From Ipomoea triloba (lineage: Eukaryota; Streptophyta; Magnoliopsida; Solanales; Convolvulaceae): a stretch of 64,000 nt of DNA. Below the pieces are notes generated by a model, which saw only the letters and a program-made list of their open reading frames with translations, made no database searches and was not told the origin of the DNA. The translations under genes and the position numbers were made by a program. The stretch covers positions 29,466,308-29,530,307 of the forward strand of contig NC_044918.1 of assembly GCF_003576645.1 (NCBI RefSeq), given 5' to 3'. Below are positions 39,965 through 51,786 of the stretch, in pieces. The number at the start of each line of letters is the position of its first letter. Position 1 is the first letter of the stretch.

Positions 39965-41326
39965 AAAAGGTATTGTCAGGCGCGCCTGACACACCCAACG
40001 AGAGCGTGTACTGCGTCATTGTTGTGCATGACGCGCGTCAAGCGCAACAGGTCCATTATTTTCACCTGCAAAGTTACTGTACCAAAAACTTGATTTTGCA
40101 GGGCAATCATTTTCTTCTCTCTCCTTCATGTGTACGTGTACTGTACCAAAAACCAACAAATAATCACTATTGTAGATGCTCCTTATATCACCGATCCACC
40201 CTACAAGGTGGATCATACTTCATGATATAATGATTGAGTGTTGCGCCAGCAAATATAAGAGGGGAAGCCGCTCAACCTCAGCCAGTGGTGGTACTATATT
40301 GAAGAGATCATATCCATAAGGCATGTGACTTGATGAACGTAAATTATTCAATTCCTTTATATATATTTGCAAAGTGCTATTTTCTTAATAAGTGTAAATC
40401 AATCCTACAATTCCAACATAAAATCATAGAACAAGCTAAATAACGTAAATAAATGGAATGAGACAAGGATTTTAACGTGAAAATTTGAAAGGAAAAATCA
40501 TAAGCTTTTTTTGGGTAATTACACCAACTTCCAAAAGATAATATGTACATAATATATATCATTTATGGGAAATAAATATAAATATATTTACATAATAAAT
40601 CATGCATTGCATGCAAGACATAAAATTTATGCAAGACATATTTTCATGCATGTTCATGTAATATTAGTTTAACACTTCAACACAATTCATCAACTTACTT
40701 ACATAACTACTGAAGCTATGAGTTACTTTTTTTTTCCTTTTTTTTTTTTTAAATCAAACTAAGAAAACGAACATATAACTCTTTACAAAAAGGAGTTTAG
40801 TATTCTTATTGTGTCTTTGGTTCTACGTGTTTGAGCATCTTCCTCTGCCTATAGTAAAAAAGACGAATGACATGTTCACGCAATAATAACTTGATTCTTT
40901 TAAATAAAGTTTTAAACTTGAACATTACAAATAAAACATATTCGTATTGAAATAATTTTCATAAATAAGACTAGATAGTATCTTAGCATCAAATTAATTA
41001 GTTCAAAAGACAAAAACAATATTATAATAATTATTATTATTATTGGGTGGTTTTATTTGAACCACCAAAATTTGGGAAAAGTAGAAAGGGGATCAAGACA
41101 AGGGGAAAACTGGCCTTTGGACTATTATTCTGATCTGATTGATCTCTTAGCAACTAGTCTATCTTCCTTCCTCCGAACGTATAAATGTCCAGAAACAAAA
41201 TTAGGCAGATAATGATTAAAAAAACACTGAAGAGTAAACAAAAATGAAAAGTACATATGAAGAGGAATAATGTGGTGACCAAACGTAACTCTTGTAATTA
41301 ATTGAAAGATGGCTGCTGGTTATGCA
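39801..41326. other. Intergenic DNA with microsatellite and MITE-like end
   Basis: Begins with the dispersed segment (CACGATTTTTGAGAAGTTTT) also seen near 14942 and, inverted, 30860. An (AT)n tract runs at 39907-39960, followed by the perfect palindrome GTCAGGCGCGCCTGAC at 39975-39990. The G+C-rich stretch to about 40060 may belong to the same element. No gene recognised up to the end of the CIA2-like gene. Confidence 0.4.
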
Positions 41327-43320
41327 TCATCCTTGCTCGCTATCATCGGGAGAATTTGGGCTTTTCATGAAACGTCCCTGCACACACCATACTCCAATCA
41401 GTATGATTTTAGTTTTTTTTTTTGGTAAGAGTGAGCCTGCTATAAGACCATCTCATATAGATTCCTATATATGAAATGTTGGGTTATAATTGTAGACATT
41501 ATACTTTATACTGAAAAATGTAATATGAATCAGAAATAAATTATTTATTACAAACTGTAATATTTTTAAATTAAAGTGTAATATTTAATATGAGAAAAAA
41601 TATAATATAATACTAATGATGGATAAATTGCTTAATTGTTACTTATAAGAGAAAGTTTAATACTTGTGATGAAAAATGTGATACTTTTTGATGAAAAATG
41701 TAATATTAAAATTTGAAAAGTTACTTATGATGAAAATTGTAATACTTATGTAAAAAAATGTAATACTTATAAAAAATCAAAGTTGTTTCACGGATAAAGG
41801 TTCATGAGATAGTATTGGAAAAATTGTTAAAATAAATATAAGATTTAGAGATTATAACCTTGATCTATTATAGATAAGATGAGAATTGAACTATTTCATT
41901 TATGTTATTCTTCGAATTATTTCATTTATGATTTATAATTAAAATTCATAATAAAATAAAGGATAAATAAATATAGCTCCATATATACCTTCATTCTAGG
42001 CCGTTGATCAGCATTGACCTTTCTGACTTGATATCTTATTTTCTTAGAAAAAAGGCGCGTGCGCCGCTTTTCTTTGTAACGCAATACACTTGCTTCTCTA
42101 ACTCCACTCTCTGAGAATAAGTCTATTTGTGCCAATCTAGCCTGCAACAAATTAAAAGATCCAATTATTTCATGAAAATGCTACTTTATTTTTAACTATA
42201 TAGATTCTCATTATATTTCTTGTATTGTTTGGCCAAAAGATAAAGAAAAAAAAACTATTATAAAATCAATAACCATTCACATCATGAATATAGAATAACA
42301 TTAGAGTTTATGTAATAGAATTTTATTTTAATTTACATGTAAAACATCATACCATATATTTAATTTAATAGATAGACAAAATAGAGTACAAATTTTCTTA
42401 AGAACAAGTGAAAATACCCTCTCATTTTCACATATATAAATTCTAATAGTCAAGCCAATTATTAAAGGAATGGTAAGAATGCTTCCAAGTCAAGTAATCC
42501 TTCAAAGAAACTCCCAAACTATATGAAAACAAACAAAACTCTCGATGTAATAAATAGAAGTACGACTGTGAAATAATAAGCATGAAAAATTTAACAACCG
42601 ATTATAAAATAAATATTTAGATTATATTAATAAAATTAATTTTAAAGATTAAAAATATATACTTCCACTTTTTATTTTATTTTCTATTCTATGTTGAAGT
42701 ACATACTTTAATTCATCCATAAAAAAAAGTGAGTCACAATTTTGATTCCTTTAATTTTTGTTTCTTCAATAAAATTCAAACAATTGATAGAGTTTTACTC
42801 ATTTAGAATACACTTATCATAAATTAAAAAAAAAAAAAGAATACACTTATCATTTTTCAATTTTAAATTAATTAACCCATCAGGACAATGATGGTAAATT
42901 AAAAAAAAAAAGGAGACTTTGTTAAAACAATCCTTCTATACCATGGACCAGGATTCATAGTGCATGTCTATGTGTCTTATGTTATTTGTTTTTGACTTTT
43001 TTTTTTGTGTTTTGTGTTATAAATTTTTGTGTTTTATATTGTGAAATTGTCTATGAATATAAATTATGTACCTAAATCAGATTTGAAAAATAAGTAAATA
43101 TAATGTGTCTTTGTGTTGTGATATTTTGTGTCATATGTTAAGAAATTTTGTACGTTACAAATATGAATTTTGTATCTTGTCATTTCAATTCAAGGTCCAT
43201 AAATAATGTTACGTAGACATTGGTCTATGATATAATTTGAATGTATCAATTATTGTTGTACTAATTATTAGTGTAGCGGAGCTGGAAACTTTAAAAAATA
43301 ATTTATGATGGCGGGAAGAG

Positions 43321-43369
<49 letters not shown>

Positions 43370-44390
43370 GTACTTGGACATCAGTTCCGGTAGCTCCGGA
43401 GCACAGAGTTTCATCGGAGAAGGGCAATGGGCGGTCCATCCACTCCGTCAAAACGCTGTGGTGGTTCAATTTTAGGAGCAAAGTGGATTTCGGGTTGGGA
43501 ATATTGCTGGACTCCTCTTTACTTTGAGCTGAAGAAGACGACAACGACCTCTCTTCTTCCTGAGCAATCCGAAATTCACCCAGCGTTTCTACTTTCTTTT
43601 TCTTCTTCTTCTTCTTATTCTTCATCTTCTCCGGCGCCGGCGCAGATTTCTCGAGGTTTGGGGTGATGTCCACCACGTTAACGCTCGGAAACCTCCACCA
43701 ATAATCTCCATTATTCTTTATGGCCGCCTTAAATCCCATCCCAATTGGAAACCCGTAAGAAGTAGCGCCCATCCATTCACCCTCCTTTAGTGCCGAATCG
43801 TCGCCCCCAATCCCACCGAGCTTCCCCATAATGCTATCAATACCGCCCTCCTCAATCTCCCCATCCAAAATTGAACCCGCCGCGTCAAACCCGTCTTGAA
43901 AATCCTCGCAATAATCGAAGCTAATGGGCCGCGAATTCGAGTCGTGGATTTCCCAGCCGGCGAGCAGTTTACAAGGGAGAGCAGCAGGCTGGATTCTTTC
44001 ATCAACTGGGGAATATTGTAGAAGAAATGTATCATCATCATCATTGCGAGTGGGGTGTGTCTCGGAGAAGAGGAGGTCGGAGAAGGAGGAAAAGGCGGGG
44101 TTTTCCGGCGGGGCGAATTTGCTTGTGAATACGGCGGGATAGGCCGTGGATAGGAGCGCGGCGGCTTCATGGTATGTTTGGTTGGGGCGTTTTCGAGGCG
44201 TGCGAGGCTTTCTGGTGGAGAGCGCAAGCGAAGAAGAATTGGTGGATTCTGAGAGAGTGGGGGATGGAGAAGAAGAAGATAAGCGCGAGGCCCAACAAGT
44301 AGATGAAGATGATGATGATAATGGGGACTTGATTATCTCAACCTCCAATTTATATGCTCTCCCACCTCCACTCAGACAAGAAGGCGGCAT
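41327..44390 (-). CDS. CIA2: CIA2-like CCT-motif regulator of chloroplast protein import
   Basis: Three exons on the minus strand (44390-43374, 42141-41989, 41377-41327) join in frame to 406 aa; Arabidopsis CIA2 is 435. The N-terminus [18 protein letters not shown] matches the CIA2 start, and [20 protein letters not shown] is a family signature. An acidic segment ([14 protein letters not shown]) and a lysine run (possible nuclear signal) precede the C-terminal CCT motif. That motif runs from about residue 354 and includes [37 protein letters not shown] and, in exon 3, GRFMK. CIA2 raises transcription of chloroplast import (Toc) and plastid ribosomal protein genes in leaves. The start at 44390 fits the family; an in-frame ATG at 44414 is the alternative. 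The last exon is only 16 codons plus stop. CIA2 and its paralogue CIL cannot be separated by eye. Confidence 0.9.
42942..43231. mobile_element. Dispersed GGTCCA-type repeat in CIA2 intron 1
   Basis: The left end (TCTATACCATGGACCAGGAT) and the right end read inward (TCATAGACCAATGTCTACGT) are weak inverted repeats around a T- and TG-rich core. Similar words occur near 8132, 24205 and 25440. It sits inside the first intron of the CIA2-like gene. Target duplication not seen. Confidence 0.35.
43324..43366. repeat. (AG)n microsatellite beside the CIA2 exon 1 donor
   Basis: About 21 AG units on the plus strand, so the CIA2 intron 1 begins GTACGTTT and then runs straight into (CT)n. The tract lets the exon 1 frame continue with serine-leucine repeats, but the GT donor at 43373-43372 and the exon 2 junction (DVQ then ARLAQIDLF) show it is intronic. 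Confidence 0.85.
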
Positions 44391-45432
44391 TATTAACACA
44401 AGAACAGACTCCAACTCCTATTTCTGGCTAATACCCAATTCCCATATTTAAGGAGTAGTTGAAGAACCCTAGCTAAACCCTGAAAACTCAAGTACTATAA
44501 AAAAAGAGTGAGAAAAGCCAAAAGGGCAGCTGGAGAAAATATCTAAGCTGAGGAAGGAAAAGAGTCGTTTAAATTTGTGGTTTTTAAAAGGAAGATGAAA
44601 ATGAGGGAGAGAAGGGACAGGAGGTGCAGAGAGTCACGGGGATAAAGGGCTAAGATCCGCTGATTGGATAACACAACAGCATCCACTCCGTGTGTGTGTG
44701 TGTATTGAGGGTGAGGATTGGGAGAAGATTAGTGATGGAGATGATCACATAGAACGGGACAAGAACAGCATCTGGGACCACCACACCCAAATCCCAATCC
44801 TTGCAGGTTTTTTATGCCTCTTCAGTTTGATTGCCATTCCTTATTACAGTCTCTGCTTCTCTCTTCTTTTTTTTTTTTTGTAACCCAGGGTCTCCACCAT
44901 CAAATACAGTGGTTAACTCTTATGGATTGTCGGTACCTCTAGTGGGTGAACAGCTGACCTGAAAATTTAAGGTTGTTCCATACCCAAAGTCAGGGATAAA
45001 TAAGTCCTTTCCACTCAACCACTCCTCTAGGTTACCGTCTCTGCTTCTTTACCTAGTTCTCCAAAATATATCCTATAAACTCATAAGGCCTCCACACTGT
45101 AACTGAAAGTAAATTTTAATTCACATTTCTCATCCACTAGATTAATGTCTAGAGAACCACCTCCCATTCATTCCTGCCATCATTCCAGCAACTATTAATT
45201 TAATCAAATTTATTATTGCCTTGAAAAAAAAACTTTTGATCAAATGGAATTCAAAATATCCTTGCTTGAAAAACAGCAAATTAAAGTTCCGTGGGAGGTC
45301 TAAAAAGTGATGGCATTTTGAGTATTTTATAATAAATTTTAGAAATTAAAATCTATATGTTATACAAAATATTTTACAATATCGTGTATTTTTTTTTGAA
45401 GAAAACACAAGATAATTAACATTAAGAGTACA
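44391..45432. other. CIA2 upstream region and intergenic DNA
   Basis: Contains the 5' leader and promoter side of the minus-strand CIA2-like gene. A short (GT)n tract is at about 44690-44703. Segment 44885-45040 (GGTCTCCACCATCAAATACA onward) may be an old repeat. No gene of its own was found. Confidence 0.35.
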
Positions 45433-46313
45433 GTTAATATCCAATTTGATACATCGACTATTAGAATTTCACTACTTTGGCCCTCAACTATCAAAATTGT
45501 TCAATTTAGTTCCTAACTATGCAATGTTAGCCTAAAATGACCCCTTGACTATTGGAATTTCACCACTTTGATACTCGACTACCAAAGTTATTCAATTTAG
45601 TTCCTAACTATGCAATTTTTACCTAAAATGATCCCTCGACTATTTGAATTTCACCACTTTGGTCCTCAACTACCAAAGTTGTTCAATTTAGTCCCCAAAT
45701 GCAAATGTTAACCTAAAATGTAAGTTTATTGTGAATTTGGAGACCTTTATGGAGAGTCAAGGACCAAAGTGGTGAAATCCTAATAGTCAAGGACCAAGGT
45801 GGTGAAATTCTAATAGTTAAGAAATGGACTAAATTGAGCAATTTTGGTAGTAAAAAATTAGGGTGTGTTTGGTTGGTGGGTTTAGGCAAAAGGAATGGGT
45901 ATGAAAGTGATTGCTTGTGTTTGGTTGATAGGTTTTATGAATGCTACTATGGGTTTGGAATACCCCATTAATGAGAAAACCCATACCCTTATTAAATAAG
46001 GGTTTCATCTCCCTTCCTCCTTTTTTTTTCCCAACTATTAATAATCATTCCCATTTCACCCAACTACCAAACATGCTAAATACTTTACCAAAACCCATTA
46101 CCATTACCAAGTATTTGATACCCATTCCGATTCCGATTCCGATTCCGATTCCCATGTGCGAACCAAACGCACCCTAAAAGTGGTGAAATCATAATAGTCG
46201 AGGGACTATTTTAGGTAAAACTGTCATAGTTAGGGATTAAATTGAACAACTTTAATAGTCGAAAACCAAAGTGATAAAATCCTAATAGTCGATGGACCAA
46301 ATTGGATATTAAC
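45433..46313. mobile_element. Mutator-like inverted-repeat element, host of a nested MITE
   Basis: Left end GTTAATATCCAATTTGATAC and right end read inward GTTAATATCCAATTTGGTCC start long inverted arms. The arms are built of repeated units (CGACTATTAGAATTTCACCA, then TTCAATTTAGTTCCTAACTA), three in the left arm. The style is that of the element at 23514-24155. A second element (45861-46174) interrupts the right half. No convincing 9-bp target duplication is left at the ends. Non-coding. Confidence 0.6.
45861..46174. mobile_element. Nested MITE with GGGTGTGTTTGGTT ends
   Basis: The 314-bp segment begins GGGTGTGTTTGGTTGG and ends with the inverse of GGGTGCGTTTGGTTCG, flanked by TTA on the left and TAA on the right. 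It includes a short (GATTCC)n tract at about 46124-46150. It lies entirely inside the arms of the element at 45433-46313, so it inserted later. The ends resemble those at 30942-31487, suggesting a related PIF/Harbinger-type family. Confidence 0.6.
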
Positions 46314-48089
46314 TCTAATATTAAATACATGATTTATCTATGACTAATTGCAAACTGAATTAAGAGTGAAAAGTAAAATAAATAGAGATTTTTATTATTT
46401 TCAATAAGACTTTATTCAATTATTTTAAAAAATAAATTCAGTCATTAAGTGGGGTATACATTAAATTTGTAATTTTTGGTTAAAAATTAAACTTTTAATT
46501 GATGTGAGAATTTTTTGAACAAAATAGAAATAGAAATAGTTATGTTACCCCTTAACACTGTTGTTTCATTTTCCAGCATGGGATAATTTTGTAATTGTAG
46601 AATGAACGTGATCCTTAATTATGGGCACCCTGGATTTTCTGATGGCATTTGAAGAAAAGTACATACTCACCCATACGGCTGCAGCATTGATGGAAAAAAC
46701 GCCTCCTCTTATCTAGTGACGTGGGGAGTGCTGATTGGAAGATCGAGATATTTTGGGCGACGTGGCAGCACTTTATGGGTTGGTGGATTTTCACGTGTAT
46801 CTGCGGTATATTTTTGGATCTGAGGAAAAGGGGCAATGATTACAGCGGTTTTGGTGTGTTGTGCGGCAAATGGCAGTCCTACGTTTGCCTATCTAGAAAT
46901 TAGAATCGTTGGCTTCCCAAATTTGGAAATTGAGTTTAATACATTTGGTTGGGAGGTTGTTAAATTTAGATGAGGTAAATACAAGATCTTTCGAGTTTGG
47001 TGATTTCGTCACCTTTAGTCATAAATTTTTAAATCGATCATCCGTGATTCTCTGAGTTTCGAATTTGACCAGCCGTAATCCTTTCGTTAAGATATTTCGT
47101 CTGAGCTGTGAAAAGTAAAGGCAAAACAATCTTTATATTTTAACCCCGGCCAAAACAATTCATTTTCCTTAAAAACTAATATTAGCCCTAATCTCCTCCC
47201 ATTTCTTCGTACGTCTTCTTCCTCCCACTTCTTCCTCACATTTCTTTGTTCCCTTTTTTCTCCGATTTCAATATTCTTCACAAGAAATATATTGACCAAT
47301 AATGTCATATTGTTTAAGTCGTACAAGGAGAAGATATAATTTTGGGGAATTCATTGATACTCGAGAGTGTGAATGTGGGAATGAACTTGTTATTTGAACT
47401 TCTTAGATAGATCGCAATCCGGGAAGGAGGTTTTGACATTGTTCTGAATCATTGATGAGTATTATGTTTATATTATTTATGTTGGTTTAATTTTTTTCGT
47501 TCAATTGATTTTTTTTTTAATTTTAGGGAAGGAAGGGATATGGTTTCTTTGACTGAGCAGATCATCCAATGTGTCCAAGGGCAATAAGTATAATACTAGG
47601 CATGTTGAGGAGGATAAATAGAGACATAAAAGAAATTTTGAGAAATTAAAGGTCATGTTAGACGTCATTGCTAACGAAGGTCTTTAGATATTATAGTACA
47701 CAATCAGTACGAAGTGTTAAAATGCCCCTAGACAATTGAATTTGATGTTGTAAAGTTGTTTTGGACCAGTTAATGTAAGTTTATGTTGTTGATTTGATTG
47801 GTTTCAATATGGTTTATAATGTTCCTAGTTCATTGCATAAGAGTTTGCCAAGTGCAGCAAAGTCAAGTAGACAAATATACATAAGTAACTGTCAAATACT
47901 TTGTCTTTCCATAAGTTGGACAAAAAATTGAAGTGAAGTTGGCTACCAAAACGTAGGCAATTGTTTACTGTAAGTTGACAAAAACACATCTAAAACATAG
48001 ACAATTGTCTAATGGAGGTGGAGATGCTAGCTTTGACAAAAATATAGATTACCAATTGTCTACCACTTGCCAAAATGATACTATCTACA
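46314..48089. other. Intergenic DNA, possible MULE flank
   Basis: No gene recognised. Segment 46970-47100 has the style of a Mutator-like arm (ATCATCCGTGATTCTCTGAG). Near 47860-48130 CAATTGTCTA and GCCAAAATGATACTATC recur. These may be the outer part of the element whose transposase relic follows at 48090-49260. Confidence 0.3.
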
Positions 48090-48283
48090 CTACAAAATAC
48101 TTAACCAAAATGATACTATCATACACAATGCCAAATACTTAGTCAATGTCAATTGGATCATCACTCCTATTTTAGAACTTTGATTTAGATGTGTTACGGG
48201 TGCTATATCTTCTACTCTGTCCAATTGTGTCTTCCTTCTTCTTCTCCAACTAGGTCCTGCCTTCCTTCTTTTTCTCCAACTGT

Positions 48284-48314
<31 letters not shown>

Positions 48315-49260
48315 GTTGCTCACTTTATCTTGAGTGTCTTGATCTTGTTCAAGTGTAGGTGGCTGGCTTGTAAATGCAATTTCATCAACAATTACTTGTG
48401 TAGATGGTGCTGGGGTTTGAAGTAATTGTGACACCACTGCATCAATATCAATATTATCTAACCAAGTATCATCATCTTCTTCTTGTTTTGCTAGCAGTAG
48501 CACTCTACTGGAGGGAACAGTTGAAGTTGAGGCAGCTACTAGAACTTCCTTTGTCTTCACCCTAACTTTTTTCTTTGGATTGTCCTGTATCAGAAATTAC
48601 ACATTATTAACTTACACAGTCATTATATTTTATACAAGCAAAATTAATCAATTAATAAAAATCAATACTAATCTCTCTCTAATAGTAGATCATTAAGGCA
48701 CTTTCTTTTATTATGGCATTCTTTCTTGCATTTGGTTCAGTGCATCTTAACATTACTTCTTTTTCAGATGTATCCCATCTTTGAACTTCTCATCACCTCC
48801 TTTCAGATCTTTTGCCACATTTGAAAACCTCATTGACACTTTTCTTTCTCAACTTTTTGGGTTTTCCTAGTTTGGCAGTGTATAGTGGTGGAAGAGGAGG
48901 CTTTTTATCACTTGAAGACCACTCATTAGGACTTTCTATGGGCTTTATACTACATCCATATGACTTCAAGTACGTCTCAATGAAATAGCAATGATGTACA
49001 TAGTCATTCACTGGACCCTACCATGTTTCATCCATATTGCATTTATGGTATGTCTACATGGTATACCACTCAACTCCCACTCCTACAAGTGCAAGTCAGT
49101 CTGCTCAAACCAACCTCAAGTTGGTCAAATAACCTATTCATTACCACGTTGTGTCTCAAACAAGTTGTCATCACTTTGAATGATTGTATAACCCCCAGCT
49201 AATTTTTCATTCAAAGCTATTTTCTTAACAATCCTAGTACATTTGATTTTTTCATAATCA
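48090..49260 (-). pseudogene. Broken MULE (Mutator-like) transposase, C-terminal part
   Basis: On the minus strand, blocks typical of the MURA-type C-terminus appear in order: RIVKKIALNEKLAGGYTIIQ, then a SWIM-finger remnant WELSGIPCRHTINAIW, then NDYVHHCYFIETYLKSYG and a basic PPLYTAKLGKPKKLRKK. A low-complexity tail follows (48560-48180), with TWLDNIDIDAVVSQLL and a proline/lysine run over a poly-G tract at 48292-48315. The blocks lie in different frames: a frameshift separates the SWIM part from NDYVHH near 49016, and a stop interrupts the first SWIM cysteines near 49090. The catalytic core is absent. This is a dead remnant. I infer the family from these blocks. Confidence 0.6.
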
Positions 49261-51781
49261 AATCTATTTTTAGATCACAAATTAAAAATGAAAACACTAT
49301 TATACTAATGTACTAAAAAAATGTATATGAACACAATTCCCAAAATACAAAAAGAAAGAAAATTTATTTGTTATGGTTTTCGTACTTACCCACAAGCGAT
49401 CAAATATTTTTGTTCGACTTTTAATAATCAACTAAACTTTTGCTTAGGTTGTGCTTCTGTAATTTTTTAAAAATATTTTTAAATACTGTTGTCATATAAT
49501 AGTAACTTTATTTTTGAAAGTTAATTAGTATTTAATAATGTTATAATGGAGATATTGACATATTGTAATGATATATTCCAATTGTACTATTTCAATTTGT
49601 TAGATTTTGAAAATCTTTTTTTACATAAAATATTTTGATATTGTGATGATATCTTCAAGAACCCACCAAGATATACACCGCCACATAGAGATGGACAAAG
49701 CTAAGTAATAGGATGTTAGTCTGATCTTAAGAAGCCACCAAGAATTCATTAGATAAGCCTTTAGCATTATGTATAAACTGATAGGATATTGACTAGATCT
49801 TGAGAGCCCTGTCTAGATACCATTAAGTGAGACAGAATGCTTTTAAAAAAATTAAAGAGCTATTCATGATATCTTCACATCCCTATGCACAACTTGTCAA
49901 CACTATCTCTTTTGAAAAATTAACCATTTTCTAGTCGTTGCTCTCTATGCTATATAAATATCTTTCTCTAACGACTTAATTTGATGAGAGATCATTTCTT
50001 TCCACCCTCGAACCTTCCAAGCTTCATTTTTAACATATCTCCTTGAAGGTTTGAATCAATAAAACTAAAGGGGGCTGTGTACTTGCTGTGAGAACTTAAC
50101 ATATTGTAATTAGCATGCAATCAAGTTTCCTATTTTAACGGCTTGTTCTATGTTCATTAGTGTGACTACTTAGGTAGTAGATTAGACAACGAGTAATTGT
50201 AGCAGAATTAAAAATAGACACATGATATTTGACAACCTAGTTCGAAGATAAACTTCTCCTACATCTAGGGGGTCTCCAAGAATGAATGCCCAATTAACTA
50301 AGTGCTCAATTCCGAACAAATAAAAGTAGGACCGATTTACCAAGTGATATGCCCTTGGTCGTAGAAACTCAGTCTTTTGTCCAAACACTTCTTCCTTGGA
50401 TTGTCAAAAGAACAACTTTGATCTCCCTCAACTTGTTCTTCGATGGCTTTCACTCACCGCAACATCTTGTAGCTAAGGTGTTAATGCCCAATAGTGTACA
50501 TCAAACACTAGTTCTTCAAAACATCAAATCATCGCATATTGAGAGGTGCAAGATGGTGTTCAATCAGACTTCATCTCAATAGATCATCTTTCTTGAAAAA
50601 GAATTTCTTTTAAGATCAATCATTGTATTGGTTTCTTTGAAACTCTCAACGTTTGTAGCTTCAACTTCTTGATTAGAGAATATATAGGGAATCTTGAATA
50701 AGTTTAGAAAGTCTAACTGATTTATCCCTCTCTTGACTTTCATCTAGACCCTGTATATCTCCATTTGACTTGATTGAATCCAAGCTAAGGGCCTTGTTTT
50801 AGTTTGTTCCTTTCAATATATTGAATCAGTAACTGTTTCTTGAACTGCAGATCCTTCACTGTGTGAGCGACTCCTAAAGCAGTCCGTCTATCAGCTGACT
50901 TAATCTACATAGCCTATATGTGGACTCTATTGACTCTTTTATGTTGTCATAATAAATAAGTCATTTATAAAGTAGGGTAAAAACATATAACAATAACAAG
51001 AACTATGGTCTTCATTTTACATATCTAACAAAGGTTTTATTCATATATATACTTAAGTTTTGCTTTCAATTCTTCTCCAATCTTTCAAGTTTCAAGTATA
51101 CCAACATAGAAAGATTTTCCTACGCATTTATCATCCTACAACCTTTCTAAGTTTAGATTGAGTAAAATAGAGAAAGTTGATGTTACAATAGAAGTTACAA
51201 CATCATCAAGGCAACTTGGCTCTACCAACCTTGGGGACTCAACTAGAAGAATGAACAATAGAAGTTTATAACGAATATGAAGAAAAAAGAGCGATGAAGA
51301 GGAAGAGGAGAATGATGTTAGTGATTCTAAGGTTACATTTGCTTTTGCCTCCTAGCCACCAAGAAACTAACCATAAACAAATTAAAGGATAACATTAGAC
51401 CAAGTAACACTACCCGATTGGCTTTAGCGATAACTTGCTTGACGTCAAAGACTTAGGTATCCAAGTAAATCAAGAAATTGCTAGGAGAAGCTGCCAAATT
51501 GGAGGTAGAGGGTTCAAATTAAAGCCGAAGAAGGGCATTAAGGAACTTGTAGATGTCATTGCCACGATACAGCAGTCCACAAATCTTAAAATTTAAAGGA
51601 TGCCATGTGGTGGTGTAAAATAAAGCACCATAATCCCAACATTTTTAGTATTCTATTATGTGTTGTGTAAATTAGAGTTGTAGTGTTGTAGAGATGTAAA
51701 GGAAATATTGGTCAATTGTAAATATGATCTTACGTAAGTAAGAAACATATTTGAAAGTCAAAGAGTATTTTAGTAATATAA
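49261..51781. other. Repeat-rich intergenic DNA, no intact gene
   Basis: Mostly AT-rich. Segment 50180-50600 (GACAACCTAGTTCGAAGATA and CCTACATCTAGGGGGTCTCC) has the look of an old LTR element but no paired LTR was found. Segment 51130-51600 is purine-rich with short broken frames and no recognisable domain. The 5-bp target site of the copia element starts directly after this region. Confidence 0.3.
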
Positions 51782-51786
51782 ATAAC

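Noticed and set aside
43209..43373. Extension of CIA2 exon 1 into the serine/leucine repeat and beyond (401-aa frame)
   Set aside because: The GT donor at 43373-43372 and the in-frame junction to the CCT-motif exon at 42141 show this part is intron.
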